From positions 1 to 64,000 of the forward strand of contig JACRKZ010000059.1 in NCBI GenBank assembly GCA_016235455.1: a stretch of DNA of 64,000 bases, written 5' to 3'. This stretch comes from Armatimonadota bacterium (GTDB lineage Bacteria; Armatimonadota; UBA10988). Below, in pieces: positions 16,856 through 25,265 of the stretch (positions are counted from its first letter, which is position 1; each line of letters starts with the position of its first letter). A program made the position numbers and the translations under genes. The notes below the pieces were generated by a model. That model saw only the letters and a program-made list of their open reading frames with translations, made no database searches and was not told the DNA's origin.

Positions 16856-19408
16856 ATGAAGCCGTTGAAGACTTTCCACGTAACGCCTGCGTTGCCCGAG
16901 AACCTGGCCATCCTGCGCGACATGGCCTACAACCTCTATTGGTCATGGCACCCCGAGGTGATCGAGGTGTTCCGCCGGCTGGATCGCGACCTGTGGGAGT
17001 CAACGGGGCACAATCCAGTCAAGATGCTGGGCGAAGTGCGCCAGAACGTGCTCACCAGCGCCGCCGCCGACGAGGGCTTCCTGGCCCAGTTGCGGCGCGC
17101 GTCGGAGGCCTTCCAGACCTACTTGAGCGAGGTCGGCTATGTGGAGAAAGGCTGCGAGGAACACCATCTCCGCGTCGGCTACTTCTCCATGGAGTTCGGC
17201 CTGACCGAATGCCTGAGCATCTACTCGGGCGGTCTGGGCATGTTGGCCGGCGACCACCTCAAGTCGGCCAGCGACCTCGGCGTCAACCTGGTGGCCGTGG
17301 GCCTGCTCTATCAGCAGGGCTACTCGCGCCAGTACCTGAACGCCGACGGCTGGCAGCAGGACTTCTTCCCCGAGAACGACTTCTTCAACCTGCCCGTCGA
17401 GGAGTGCCTCGACGCGGCCGGCGAGCCGGTCATGGTGTCGGTGGACTATCCCACAGGGCCGGTCCACGCCAAGGTCTGGCGGGTGAACGTGGGGCGCGTG
17501 CCGCTGCATGTGCTGGACACCAACATTCCGGCCAACGCCCGCGCCGAGGACCGCGACCTGACCGATCGCCTGTATGGCGGTGACGACGACATGCGCCTGC
17601 GGCAGGAGATCCTGCTGGGCATCGGCGGCCTGCGCGCGCTGGACAAGCTGGGCTTGCGGCCCACGGTGTGCCACATGAACGAAGGCCACGCGGCCTTCCT
17701 GGCGCTGGAGCGCATCCGCCAGCAGATGGTCGAGAAGGGCATCCCGTTCGCCGAGGCTCGTGAGGCCACGGTGCCCGGCAACGTGTTCACCACGCACACC
17801 CCGGTGCCGGCCGGCAACGACCGCTTCTCGCCCGAAGCCATGACGCTGTACTTCACCGAATACGCGCGTCAGTTGGGTCTGCCGTGGCGCGAGTTCATGG
17901 GGTTGGGTCGCGAGAACCCGGCCGACGACCATGAGTTCTTCTGTATGACGGTGCTGGCGCTCAAGCTGGCCGCTCACAACAACGGCGTGAGCGAATTGCA
18001 CGGCGAAGTGGCGCGCGGCATGTGGATCAACGTGTGGCCGGGCGTGCCGCTCAATGAGGTGCCCGTGGGCGCCATCACCAACGGTGTGCACGCGCGCTCG
18101 TGGGTGTCGAGCGACATGGCCGAGCTATTCGACCGCTACATGGGCCCGCGCTGGGCGGACAACCCCATGGACCGCGCGGTCTGGGAGCGTGTGGACAAGA
18201 TCCCCGACGAGGAACTGTGGCGCACCCACGAGCGCCGCCGCGAACGCCTCGTGGCTTTCGCGCGCGACTGCCTGACCCGACAGCTCGACCGCACCGGCGC
18301 CACGCCGCGCGAACGGCGCGTGGCCGGCGAGGTGCTCGACCCCAAGGCCCTGACCATCGGTTTCGCCCGGCGGTTCGCCACCTACAAGCGCGGCACGCTG
18401 TTGCTTCGCGATCTGGACCGGTTGGCGCGCATCGTCAACCAGACTGATCGGCCGCTGCAGATCATCTACGCGGGCAAGGCGCACCCCAAAGACAATGACG
18501 GCAAGGAGTTCATCCGCCAGATCGTCCATACGGCGCGCATGGAGCCGTTCCGGCACCGCATCGTGTTCCTCGAGGACTACGACCAGGTCGTGGCTCGGCG
18601 ACTGGTGCAGGGCGTCGACCTGTGGCTCAACACGCCGCTGCGACCGCTGGAAGCCAGCGGCACCTCGGGCATGAAGGTGGTCTTCAACGGCGGCCTGAAC
18701 TGCTCCATCCCCGACGGCTGGTGGCCCGAGGGCTACAACGGCTACAACGGCTGGTGCATCGGCCGCGGCGAGTCCTATGAGGACCGCGCCTACCAGGACG
18801 ACGTGGAGTCGCGTGCGCTGTACGACCTGCTCGAGCGCGAGATCGTGCCGATCTACTACGACCGCGAGGGCGACGGTCCGCCCCGCGAGTGGGTGGCTCG
18901 GGTCAAGAACTCGATCCGCACCCTGGCGCCCGTGTTCAACACCAACCGCATGGTGCTCGAATACACGCGCAGCTTCTACATGCCCAGTGGCATCGCCTTC
19001 AATGCCCTCAACCAGGATGGCCGCGCCAAGGCGCTGGCTGACTACAAGGCCAAAGCGCGCGCGGCCTGGGCCGGGGTGCACCTGGTCGAGGTCAACGGCG
19101 GCGACCAGAGCGCGTTGGTGGTGGGTCAGAAGAAGCCCGTCACCGCCACGGTCGCGCTGGGCCAGCTCACGGCTGATGAGGTGTGCGTGCAGGCTTGGTA
19201 CGGCCGCATCGACCCGCGCGACGAGATCGTCGACGGTGTGGCGGTGAACCTGACAGTGCAGTCGTGCGAAGGCGGCCGGGCCGTGTTCGCCGGCGACATT
19301 CCGTGTGCCAAGTCGGGTCGCCAGGGCTATCAGGTGCGCATCATCCCCAAGCACCCGGACCTGGCCAGCCCGCTGACCATGGGCCTCGTGAAGTGGGCCA
19401 CGGCGTAG
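16856..19408 (+). CDS. glgP: Alpha-glucan (glycogen) phosphorylase
   Basis: An 850-residue GT35 phosphorylase that releases glucose-1-phosphate from glycogen or maltodextrins. It has the short bacterial/archaeal type N-terminus (NLAILRDMAYNLYWSWHPEV, DUF3417-like), GYFSMEFGLTECLSIYSGGLG, and the PLP-lysine segment EASGTSGMKVVFNGGLNCSI. The start is set at the ATG at 16856 because AAGGA lies 8 nt upstream and the promoter ends at 16837; upstream in-frame codons are not conserved-looking. It is a single gene, followed by the CGCAGATGA palindrome at 19439-19497. Confidence 0.94.
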   Translation: MKPLKTFHVTPALPENLAILRDMAYNLYWSWHPEVIEVFRRLDRDLWESTGHNPVKMLGEVRQNVLTSAAADEGFLAQLRRASEAFQTYLSEVGYVEKGCEEHHLRVGYFSMEFGLTECLSIYSGGLGMLAGDHLKSASDLGVNLVAVGLLYQQGYSRQYLNADGWQQDFFPENDFFNLPVEECLDAAGEPVMVSVDYPTGPVHAKVWRVNVGRVPLHVLDTNIPANARAEDRDLTDRLYGGDDDMRLRQEILLGIGGLRALDKLGLRPTVCHMNEGHAAFLALERIRQQMVEKGIPFAEAREATVPGNVFTTHTPVPAGNDRFSPEAMTLYFTEYARQLGLPWREFMGLGRENPADDHEFFCMTVLALKLAAHNNGVSELHGEVARGMWINVWPGVPLNEVPVGAITNGVHARSWVSSDMAELFDRYMGPRWADNPMDRAVWERVDKIPDEELWRTHERRRERLVAFARDCLTRQLDRTGATPRERRVAGEVLDPKALTIGFARRFATYKRGTLLLRDLDRLARIVNQTDRPLQIIYAGKAHPKDNDGKEFIRQIVHTARMEPFRHRIVFLEDYDQVVARRLVQGVDLWLNTPLRPLEASGTSGMKVVFNGGLNCSIPDGWWPEGYNGYNGWCIGRGESYEDRAYQDDVESRALYDLLEREIVPIYYDREGDGPPREWVARVKNSIRTLAPVFNTNRMVLEYTRSFYMPSGIAFNALNQDGRAKALADYKAKARAAWAGVHLVEVNGGDQSALVVGQKKPVTATVALGQLTADEVCVQAWYGRIDPRDEIVDGVAVNLTVQSCEGGRAVFAGDIPCAKSGRQGYQVRIIPKHPDLASPLTMGLVKWATA

Positions 19409-19438
19409 CGCGCCCTATCGGGTCCTACTGACGTCCAA

Positions 19439-19497
19439 CAGATGGCGCAGATGACGCAGATGACCGGTCAGGCCATCCGCGTCATCTGCGCCGTCTG
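19439..19497. repeat. Palindrome of CGCAGATGA units between convergent glgP and permease genes
   Basis: Left arm 19439-19462 and right arm 19474-19497 are reverse complements at 22 of 24 positions with an 11-nt loop. The arms are built from the same CGCAGATGA unit as the palindrome at 5981-6051. It starts 30 nt after the glgP stop and ends 13 nt after the permease stop, so it could terminate both. Confidence 0.78.
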
Positions 19498-19510
19498 CTG
19501 ATTCGGGGCT

Positions 19511-20485
19511 CTATGCCGCCCGAGTCTTGCTCTTAAGCCACCGGTCATAGAGCACGGCGATGACGATGAGCGGCGCAATGATGACCTTGCTCCACTGGTT
19601 GGGCACATCGAGCAGGTTGCAGCCGTTGATGAGCACGGCCATGATGGCCACACCCACGAGCGTGCCGCCGACCGAGCCCTGACCGCCGCTGAGGCTGGCC
19701 CCGCCGATCACCACTGCCGCGATGGCGTCCAACTCGATGCCGCCGGCCATGGTGGGCTCGGCGCTGGCGTTCTGCATCATGTTCACCAGGCCGGCCAGGC
19801 CGACCAGCGCACCCTCGATCACGAACAGCCAGGTCAGCGTGCGGTCGGTGCGGATACCGCTGAGATGGGCCGCCTGAGTGTTGGCGCCGAGCGCATAGAT
19901 GCCGCGGCCGAAGACCGTGTAGGCCAGCGCGGTGTGGACCAGCGCAGCCACCGCCAGCAACAGCCAGATGCCCGTGGGCAGGCCGAGCACGCGGTTGTTG
20001 ATGATGTCACCCATGAAGCCGAACTCGCCACTGACGGTCTGCGCGTCGGTGATCACCAGGGCCACGCCGCGGGCTAGGCCCATCATGGCCAGCGTGACCA
20101 CGAACGACGGCATCTTGGCCTTGGTGGTGACCAGGCCGTTGATCATGCCGCAGCCCACGCCAACGGCCACGGCGATGGCCACGGCCGCCGGGAACGGCAC
20201 GCCGCGGTTGACCAGCAGGCCACCGGACACCGCGGCCAGCGCCATCACCGAACCGACGCCCAGGTCGATGTGCCCGGCGATGATGACCACGGTCTCGCCG
20301 ATGGCGATGAGCGCGAGCGGAATGTTGCGCACCACGACGTTGCGCAGGTTGCCGCTGGCGATCATCTTGCCTTCGGTCTGCCAGTGCAGAACCAGCAGCA
20401 GGATGACCAGCAAGGTCAGCGGGGCGATGGTCTGCAGACAGCGCTGCAGCGTGCTCATGCTGGCAATCGACTTCTTGGCCGCCAT
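19511..20485 (-). CDS. Sugar ABC transporter permease (ribose/xylose RbsC type)
   Basis: A 324-residue polytopic protein of the BPD_transp_2 family with about 8-10 hydrophobic segments. Typical motifs are ALIAIGETVVIIAGHIDLGVGSVM at residues 55-80, GLVTTKAKMPSFVVTLAMMG, GRGIYALGANTQAAHLSGI (the EAA-like loop), and IAAVVIGGASLSGGQGSVGGT. It would import a pentose or hexose together with an RbsA-type ATPase and a binding protein. No partner is adjacent; the nearest ATPase is at 63185. The ATG at 20485 has GGAG 6 nt upstream. It is the last gene of the BMC-P/glycosidase run. Confidence 0.9.
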   Translation of the reverse strand: MAAKKSIASMSTLQRCLQTIAPLTLLVILLLVLHWQTEGKMIASGNLRNVVVRNIPLALIAIGETVVIIAGHIDLGVGSVMALAAVSGGLLVNRGVPFPAAVAIAVAVGVGCGMINGLVTTKAKMPSFVVTLAMMGLARGVALVITDAQTVSGEFGFMGDIINNRVLGLPTGIWLLLAVAALVHTALAYTVFGRGIYALGANTQAAHLSGIRTDRTLTWLFVIEGALVGLAGLVNMMQNASAEPTMAGGIELDAIAAVVIGGASLSGGQGSVGGTLVGVAIMAVLINGCNLLDVPNQWSKVIIAPLIVIAVLYDRWLKSKTRAA

Positions 20486-20539
20486 GCGACGCTCCGTGTT
20501 CGCGCCGCACAGCATAGCACATTGGGCCCGGCGGAACAC

Positions 20540-22954
20540 TCAGCGCGCGCGTTGCGGCCGGAGCACCTGCGACTGCCCGGCGCCGACCACCACGGTGGCT
20601 TGCCAGCGGTCGAATTCGAGCATCAGCGGCACCGGCTCGACGGCTGGGCCGGCGACGTCGACCAGAACCGGCAGCGGCGCGCCTGGCTCCATGGCCAAGC
20701 CGAGCGCGGAGGGATGTAGCGTCAGCCGCACGGTGCGCTCGCGCGGCGAGGCGTTACGCAGGACCAGCGCCAGGCTGTCGCCTTCGCCGTAGCGCTGGAG
20801 TTCGACCAGGTCATCGCTGACAGAAGCGTAGGGTACCGGCCGCCAGCCAGCAGCCGTCAGTGGCCCCAGCAACGGCAGGTGGCGTGCGAACCACGAGGCG
20901 TTGGCGTTGGCCAGGTCCGGGGTGAGCAGCCCGATCGGGCCGGGGTAGGCCCCCACCAGCAGCGCATCGGACCACAGGCGCGGCAGGATGCCGGTCGTGG
21001 TGGCGGGATTGAGCAGGTCGGGCTCCAGATAGGTGATCGGCCGTGATGGCGCCAGCGCGCGCAGCCACAGCAGGTGGCCAAACTCCGGTGAGCGCAGCCC
21101 GCCCGAGAGTACGTCGAGGTAGGGCAGCACCCACGGCAGCGGCATGGCCGGGTCAGGGCCGCCGAGCACTGTGCGGCCCTGACGGCGCAGGTGCTCCGCG
21201 GCGGCCGCCAGCAGGTCCAGATTGCGGATCGACGCCGGCAGCGCCGGCCCGCGCCGGGCGCGACTGACACTCAGCGGCAGGTCGGTGGCCGCCCAGTGGG
21301 CGGCGTCCAGGTCGTCGGCGTCCCAGCCGGCCCACCCAGTGGCCAGCCCATCGACCACCACGCCGCGGCCCATCCGCTCGAGGCTGGTCAACGCCGCCTC
21401 GAGTGGCGGACCGGGCGGCGTGGCTTGCGGGTACCAGGCGCGGCCGGTCGAGTCACGCCGTGGGAAGCCAGCGCCGGTCGGCTCGGCCCACGGTTGCCAA
21501 CGCGAGAGCGCGACCAGGCCGGCGCGCGCGGCCCACTCCGGGTGCTCGCCGGCGAGTTCGTCGTAGCGCAGCCCAAGGCGTCGAGGGTCGGGCAGGGCGC
21601 CGGGATCGATGCCGGCGAACCACGCGCCGTGTGGCGCGGGGGGCGACGGCGCCGCCGGGAAGACCGCGGCGTGGCGCTCCAGCGCCGAGCGCAGGCCCCA
21701 GCGCGGCTCCGCGGCGAACACTGCCAGTTCGAAGGCGACGCTGTCGTGGCCGCTCGCTGGGTCCAGGCCCAGGTCGAGGCTGGCGAACAGGCCATCCTCC
21801 TGGCGGAAGCCGAAGCGCGTGAGCAGCGGCTGTTCGGTGGGCTGGGCCAGCACCACCGCGCCGGCCGGTGCCTCACGCGAGACGCAGGCCAGCGGCCAGG
21901 GCGAGTAGAGATGACCGTCGCCCAGGTGCTGCCAGGTGCACAGGGTGCGCAGGCTGCTCGAGGCGATGGGCTCGGCGCGGCGTGGATCGTACCACCAGCG
22001 CCAGCCCGAGCCATCGAGCGGCAGGCGGAAGGTCAAACACACGGCCCGTGGTGCCGGCGTCGTGGTGCTGAGCCGCCCGCTGAGCCGCAAGGCGCCGGAC
22101 ACCGAGCGGTAGTCCACGTTCAGCCGCAGGCCTTGCGCCGCGCCGGCAAAGGTGGCGCCGTCCGCCGTGGCCTGCAGGCGACCCTCGACCGCTTCGGCGG
22201 CGCCCGTGGCGTGCGTGACGAGCCAGGCACCCGCGCATTCGAGCGGCGCCTCGCTGCCCTCGCCGGCCACGATCAGCATGAGCCCGGCGGTGTTGGGCGG
22301 CGCGAAGACGCGTGCCGTCCACTCGGTCCACTCGCCGCGCAGGCGTTCTGGCTGGCAGGCTACCCAGTTGGTCTGCGCGCGGCCCGCGGCGCTCAGCGCA
22401 AGCACGCCCACACGCCCTGGCGGCGCGCCACGCAGCAACACGCGCAGCGTGAAGGAAGCGCCGGCGCGTGCGTCGTCAGTGACGGGACACACCAGCCGCA
22501 ACATGCTGCCGGCGGCGGCGTCCCGCGGGGCCAGCGCGGCCACCGCCGACGACAGGCCGGCGCCCTGGTCATCTATGATGGTCACGCCCGCGGGCGTCAG
22601 CTTCCACTGGCCGCCAAACAGCCAGGCCGGTGTCGGCCGCGGTCCATCTTCGGCCGGCGCCAGCAGCGCCGAGACAGAGGGTGGGCCGCCATGGCCCAGA
22701 TCGGCCGGAATCGAGGCGGGGATGGGGCACCAGCGGGTGCGATCGGTCCCTTGGGCCAGGTCGGCCAGCTCGAACCCGCCCAGTCCCAGCACGGGCCGCG
22801 GGCGCTGCTGCAACATCAGCCCGGTGACGCGGCCCTCGTCGCTCAGTTCGACCGCCAGGTCGGGCTCCGGCGAGAGGACCAGGCCGCTGGCCGCTGCCGC
22901 CAGCCAGGACAGTGCCAGCGCGCACCATCGCCAGGGCCCGACGGTGGCGGTCAC
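20540..22954 (-). CDS. Secreted glycosidase-like protein of unknown family
   Basis: An 804-residue protein with an N-terminal signal or anchor (ALALSWLAAAASGLVLSP). Residues about 110-290 look like a carbohydrate-binding/jelly-roll module (SFTLRVLLRGAPPGRVGVL, GEWTEWTARVFAPPNTAGL). The second half appears to be a TIM-barrel-like domain (GLVALSRWQPWAEPTG, GRGVVVDGLATGWAGWD, PWVLPYLDVLSGG), and the final ~80 residues are a beta-sandwich. No GH family or catalytic pair could be assigned by eye. It overlaps the preceding glycosidase gene by ATGA, so the two are co-translated. Confidence 0.6.
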   Translation of the reverse strand: MTATVGPWRWCALALSWLAAAASGLVLSPEPDLAVELSDEGRVTGLMLQQRPRPVLGLGGFELADLAQGTDRTRWCPIPASIPADLGHGGPPSVSALLAPAEDGPRPTPAWLFGGQWKLTPAGVTIIDDQGAGLSSAVAALAPRDAAAGSMLRLVCPVTDDARAGASFTLRVLLRGAPPGRVGVLALSAAGRAQTNWVACQPERLRGEWTEWTARVFAPPNTAGLMLIVAGEGSEAPLECAGAWLVTHATGAAEAVEGRLQATADGATFAGAAQGLRLNVDYRSVSGALRLSGRLSTTTPAPRAVCLTFRLPLDGSGWRWWYDPRRAEPIASSSLRTLCTWQHLGDGHLYSPWPLACVSREAPAGAVVLAQPTEQPLLTRFGFRQEDGLFASLDLGLDPASGHDSVAFELAVFAAEPRWGLRSALERHAAVFPAAPSPPAPHGAWFAGIDPGALPDPRRLGLRYDELAGEHPEWAARAGLVALSRWQPWAEPTGAGFPRRDSTGRAWYPQATPPGPPLEAALTSLERMGRGVVVDGLATGWAGWDADDLDAAHWAATDLPLSVSRARRGPALPASIRNLDLLAAAAEHLRRQGRTVLGGPDPAMPLPWVLPYLDVLSGGLRSPEFGHLLWLRALAPSRPITYLEPDLLNPATTTGILPRLWSDALLVGAYPGPIGLLTPDLANANASWFARHLPLLGPLTAAGWRPVPYASVSDDLVELQRYGEGDSLALVLRNASPRERTVRLTLHPSALGLAMEPGAPLPVLVDVAGPAVEPVPLMLEFDRWQATVVVGAGQSQVLRPQRAR

Positions 22955-24648
22955 GCCGGACCACCCTCAGCCTGCCAGCGGGCCAGGACGATGTAGGCCG
23001 CGGCCGACCACGCGTCCTCGGGCCAGGCACCGGTGTAGCGACCGCGCGGCAGCTCGGCGGGCGACCGGGCGTCGAGCGCGTCGTAGTACTCCCACATCGT
23101 CCCGGTGCGCTCGTACCAGTCGGTCATCGCCGTCAGCGTGCGGTCGCGCACCGCCGCGGCCTCGGCAACCAGTCCATAGCGGGCCAGGCCCTCGCACACC
23201 AGGACCGTCGCGGCGGGGAAGACGGCACCGCGCCAGCGGTTCTGATCATTGCGCGGGTCGCGCGTCGACAGGCTGGGCAAGGGCAGCGGGGCGGCGAAAG
23301 CACCATCGGGGCCCAGATGGCGCGCGGCCATGGCCACAGCCTGCTCGTCGCTGGCCACACCGGCAAACAGCGGCATCCAACCGGCAATGGTCAGTGCGTC
23401 GACGGCCTCGTCATCGGGATAGCGGTCGACAAAGAAGCACTGCTGCTCGTCCCAGAAGTAGTCGCGCGTCTCGCGGCCGAGTTCCTCGCCGATCCAGGCC
23501 AGGTGCACGGCCTCGCGGTGCTCGGGCGTGACCTCCTCGATGATGCGGGCCAGGCTGGCCATCTCGCCGCAGCACAGGGCGGTATGGTCCACGGCGGCGA
23601 ACGGCTCGTTCAGGTCGAAGCGTGGCGAGTTGTCCATGCCCGCGCCGTCGCCGCGACCCCAGGTGAGGAACTGCGCGCCGCGGCTGCGGGCATGGCCCAG
23701 CCGCGACAGCATGCGCGCCGCCAGAGGGTACTTGGCGACCTCGCGCAGCCGGCCGGCGGCGGCGGCCAGCCATTCGCGGTCGCCGGTGCGCTCGTACAGG
23801 CGTTGGCACCCCCAGCACATCAACGGCGGGCCGGAGTCGTGGGTCTTGCCGTCAGGCCACACGGCGTCGGCCAGCAGGCCAGCCGATGTCTGCTGCGCCA
23901 GCATGCCCAGCATCATGCCTTCGGCCAGACGGGGCTCGTCCTCGGCCAGGGCCAGCGCCAGCAACGGCGCGTGCCAGGTCAGCGCAAAGCGCGCGCCGGC
24001 GGTGCCTTCGGGCGGGCGTCGCTGGCTCAGCATCCAAGGCCGGGACAGATGCCCCTCGGGGGCCATCACGGCCCCGCGCAGGATGGCTTTGGCTTTGGCC
24101 AGCGCCGGCTCTGCGGCAGGCACCGCGGCGGGCGGCAGGCGGCGCGTCAAGGCGTCGTTGTCGGCGGCCAGCGGCCCCAAGGGCAGGCAGAACCGGGCCG
24201 TCTGCCCAGGCGCCAGGCTGGCGGGTTGGCGGGCATCGGTCAACTCGGCTCGGTCGCACAGCAGCCGCGCGGTCTCGCAGGGCTCGCCGATCACCTCAAC
24301 CCACGCGGTCAGCGGCTGCTGGGCTTCGGGCCGGACCTCGATCGCGCCGTGCAGCAGGTGCTGGCTGGCGTAGCCCAGCGTCAGCTCGGCGGCGCCGTCG
24401 GCCAGGGCCACGCAGATGCGGTCATGGCTGATGGTCAACGGCCGCCAGTGCGCGTCGCTGGCGTGTACCACCAGCGTCAGCGGCTCGCCGCCCTCGAGCG
24501 TGACGCCCAGGGCGTCGGGCAGGAGGCGGGCCTCGCGGCCGCCAGCCCAGTCCGTCTGACCATCGAGACCCGAGAACGACAGCAGTTGCCATCCCGACCA
24601 CACGGGCCCGTTGGCCGCAGTGTTGTGTTCGGGTGGCAGGCTGGTCAT
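22951..24648 (-). CDS. Cytoplasmic (alpha/alpha)6-barrel glycosidase-like protein (GH37/GH63-like)
   Basis: A 565-residue protein without a signal peptide. The first ~190 residues are beta-rich. The rest resembles an (alpha/alpha)6 barrel of the trehalase/GH63 type: DAVWPDGKTHDSGPPLMCWG, a GAQFLTWGRGDGAGMDNSPRFD block, WRGAVFPAATVLVCEGLARYG, TGTMWEYYDALDA and GAWPEDAWSAAAYIVLARWQ. Candidate catalytic residues are the Asp in GAGMDNSPRF and the Glu in TMWEYYD. The start at 24648 overlaps the BMC-P2 stop by ATGA. Its tight coupling to two BMC-P genes suggests, but does not prove, that its product feeds a compartmented pathway. Confidence 0.65.
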   Translation of the reverse strand: MTSLPPEHNTAANGPVWSGWQLLSFSGLDGQTDWAGGREARLLPDALGVTLEGGEPLTLVVHASDAHWRPLTISHDRICVALADGAAELTLGYASQHLLHGAIEVRPEAQQPLTAWVEVIGEPCETARLLCDRAELTDARQPASLAPGQTARFCLPLGPLAADNDALTRRLPPAAVPAAEPALAKAKAILRGAVMAPEGHLSRPWMLSQRRPPEGTAGARFALTWHAPLLALALAEDEPRLAEGMMLGMLAQQTSAGLLADAVWPDGKTHDSGPPLMCWGCQRLYERTGDREWLAAAAGRLREVAKYPLAARMLSRLGHARSRGAQFLTWGRGDGAGMDNSPRFDLNEPFAAVDHTALCCGEMASLARIIEEVTPEHREAVHLAWIGEELGRETRDYFWDEQQCFFVDRYPDDEAVDALTIAGWMPLFAGVASDEQAVAMAARHLGPDGAFAAPLPLPSLSTRDPRNDQNRWRGAVFPAATVLVCEGLARYGLVAEAAAVRDRTLTAMTDWYERTGTMWEYYDALDARSPAELPRGRYTGAWPEDAWSAAAYIVLARWQAEGGPA

Positions 24649-24920
24649 GAGCCGGGCTCTTCGTCGACGATACCGAGGATGAACGTGCGCACCGGCGGCG
24701 CGTCGTTGCGCAGCACTTGCTTGGCGGCCTTGCCTTCCTCGCAGGTCAGCACCAGTTGGCCCAGCCGCGCGCCGAGCGGGTCGACAGCCACCAGGGGCGG
24801 GCGCTTCAACGGTGTATGGCGGTCGGTCGCCACCAACTGCACCACCAGCAGGCGCTGGCCGTTCAGCGCCTCGTGGTGAATGGTGCTGATCACCTGGTCG
24901 ACAACGCGCGCGAGTTGCAT
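24645..24920 (-). CDS. EutN/CcmL family microcompartment vertex protein (BMC-P), copy 2
   Basis: A 91-residue protein with the whole BMC-P pattern: MQLARVVDQVISTIHHEAL, LLVVQLV, VAVDPLGARLGQLVLTCEEG, AAKQVL and the closing IVDE. BMC-P pentamers cap the vertices of icosahedral bacterial microcompartments. The ATG has AGGAG 5 nt upstream, 8 nt after the stop of BMC-P copy 1. It overlaps the following glycosidase gene by ATGA. No BMC-H hexamer, signature enzyme or encapsulation tail is seen in the window. Confidence 0.88.
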   Translation of the reverse strand: MQLARVVDQVISTIHHEALNGQRLLVVQLVATDRHTPLKRPPLVAVDPLGARLGQLVLTCEEGKAAKQVLRNDAPPVRTFILGIVDEEPGS

Positions 24921-24928
24921 GACGGCTC

Positions 24929-25210
24929 CTAGCCCTGACCAAACGGCTGGCTGGCCAGACGGTCGACCAAGCCGACAATGGCGGCGTCGAGAGCGGTGTT
25001 GGGGTCGGGCGCGGCCATCCGCGCCTCCAGGCTGCTCTCCCAGTAGACCACCTGCCCCTCGCCCGAGCCGATGGGATCAGCCGCCACAAACGGCTCGCCA
25101 GCCGGCTGCAAGTGCTCGTCCAGTGGCTCCAGAATGACCAGAGTCAGCGACTCGTACTTGGCATCCTTGATGACCGACCGGACCCTGCCAATGACACGAC
25201 CAAGCTGCAC
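24929..25210 (-). CDS. EutN/CcmL family microcompartment vertex protein (BMC-P), copy 1
   Basis: Ninety-three residues from the GTG at 25210, chosen because GGAG lies 6 nt upstream and the conserved BMC-P N-terminus (V)QLGRVIGRVRSVIKD begins exactly there. Other family features are LTLVILEPL, FVAADPIGSGEGQVVYWESS, ARMA and ALDAAIVGLVDRL. The two copies are clearly different (not a recent duplication), as in compartments that use several pentamers. It lies 55 nt after the LptC-like gene on the same strand and heads the BMC-P/glycosidase/permease run. Confidence 0.87.
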   Translation of the reverse strand: MQLGRVIGRVRSVIKDAKYESLTLVILEPLDEHLQPAGEPFVAADPIGSGEGQVVYWESSLEARMAAPDPNTALDAAIVGLVDRLASQPFGQG

Positions 25211-25265
25211 CGTCTGCTCCTCTTGTCTTGTTCGACGCGGCCGGGAAGGTTCCTTTGGGCCGGTG

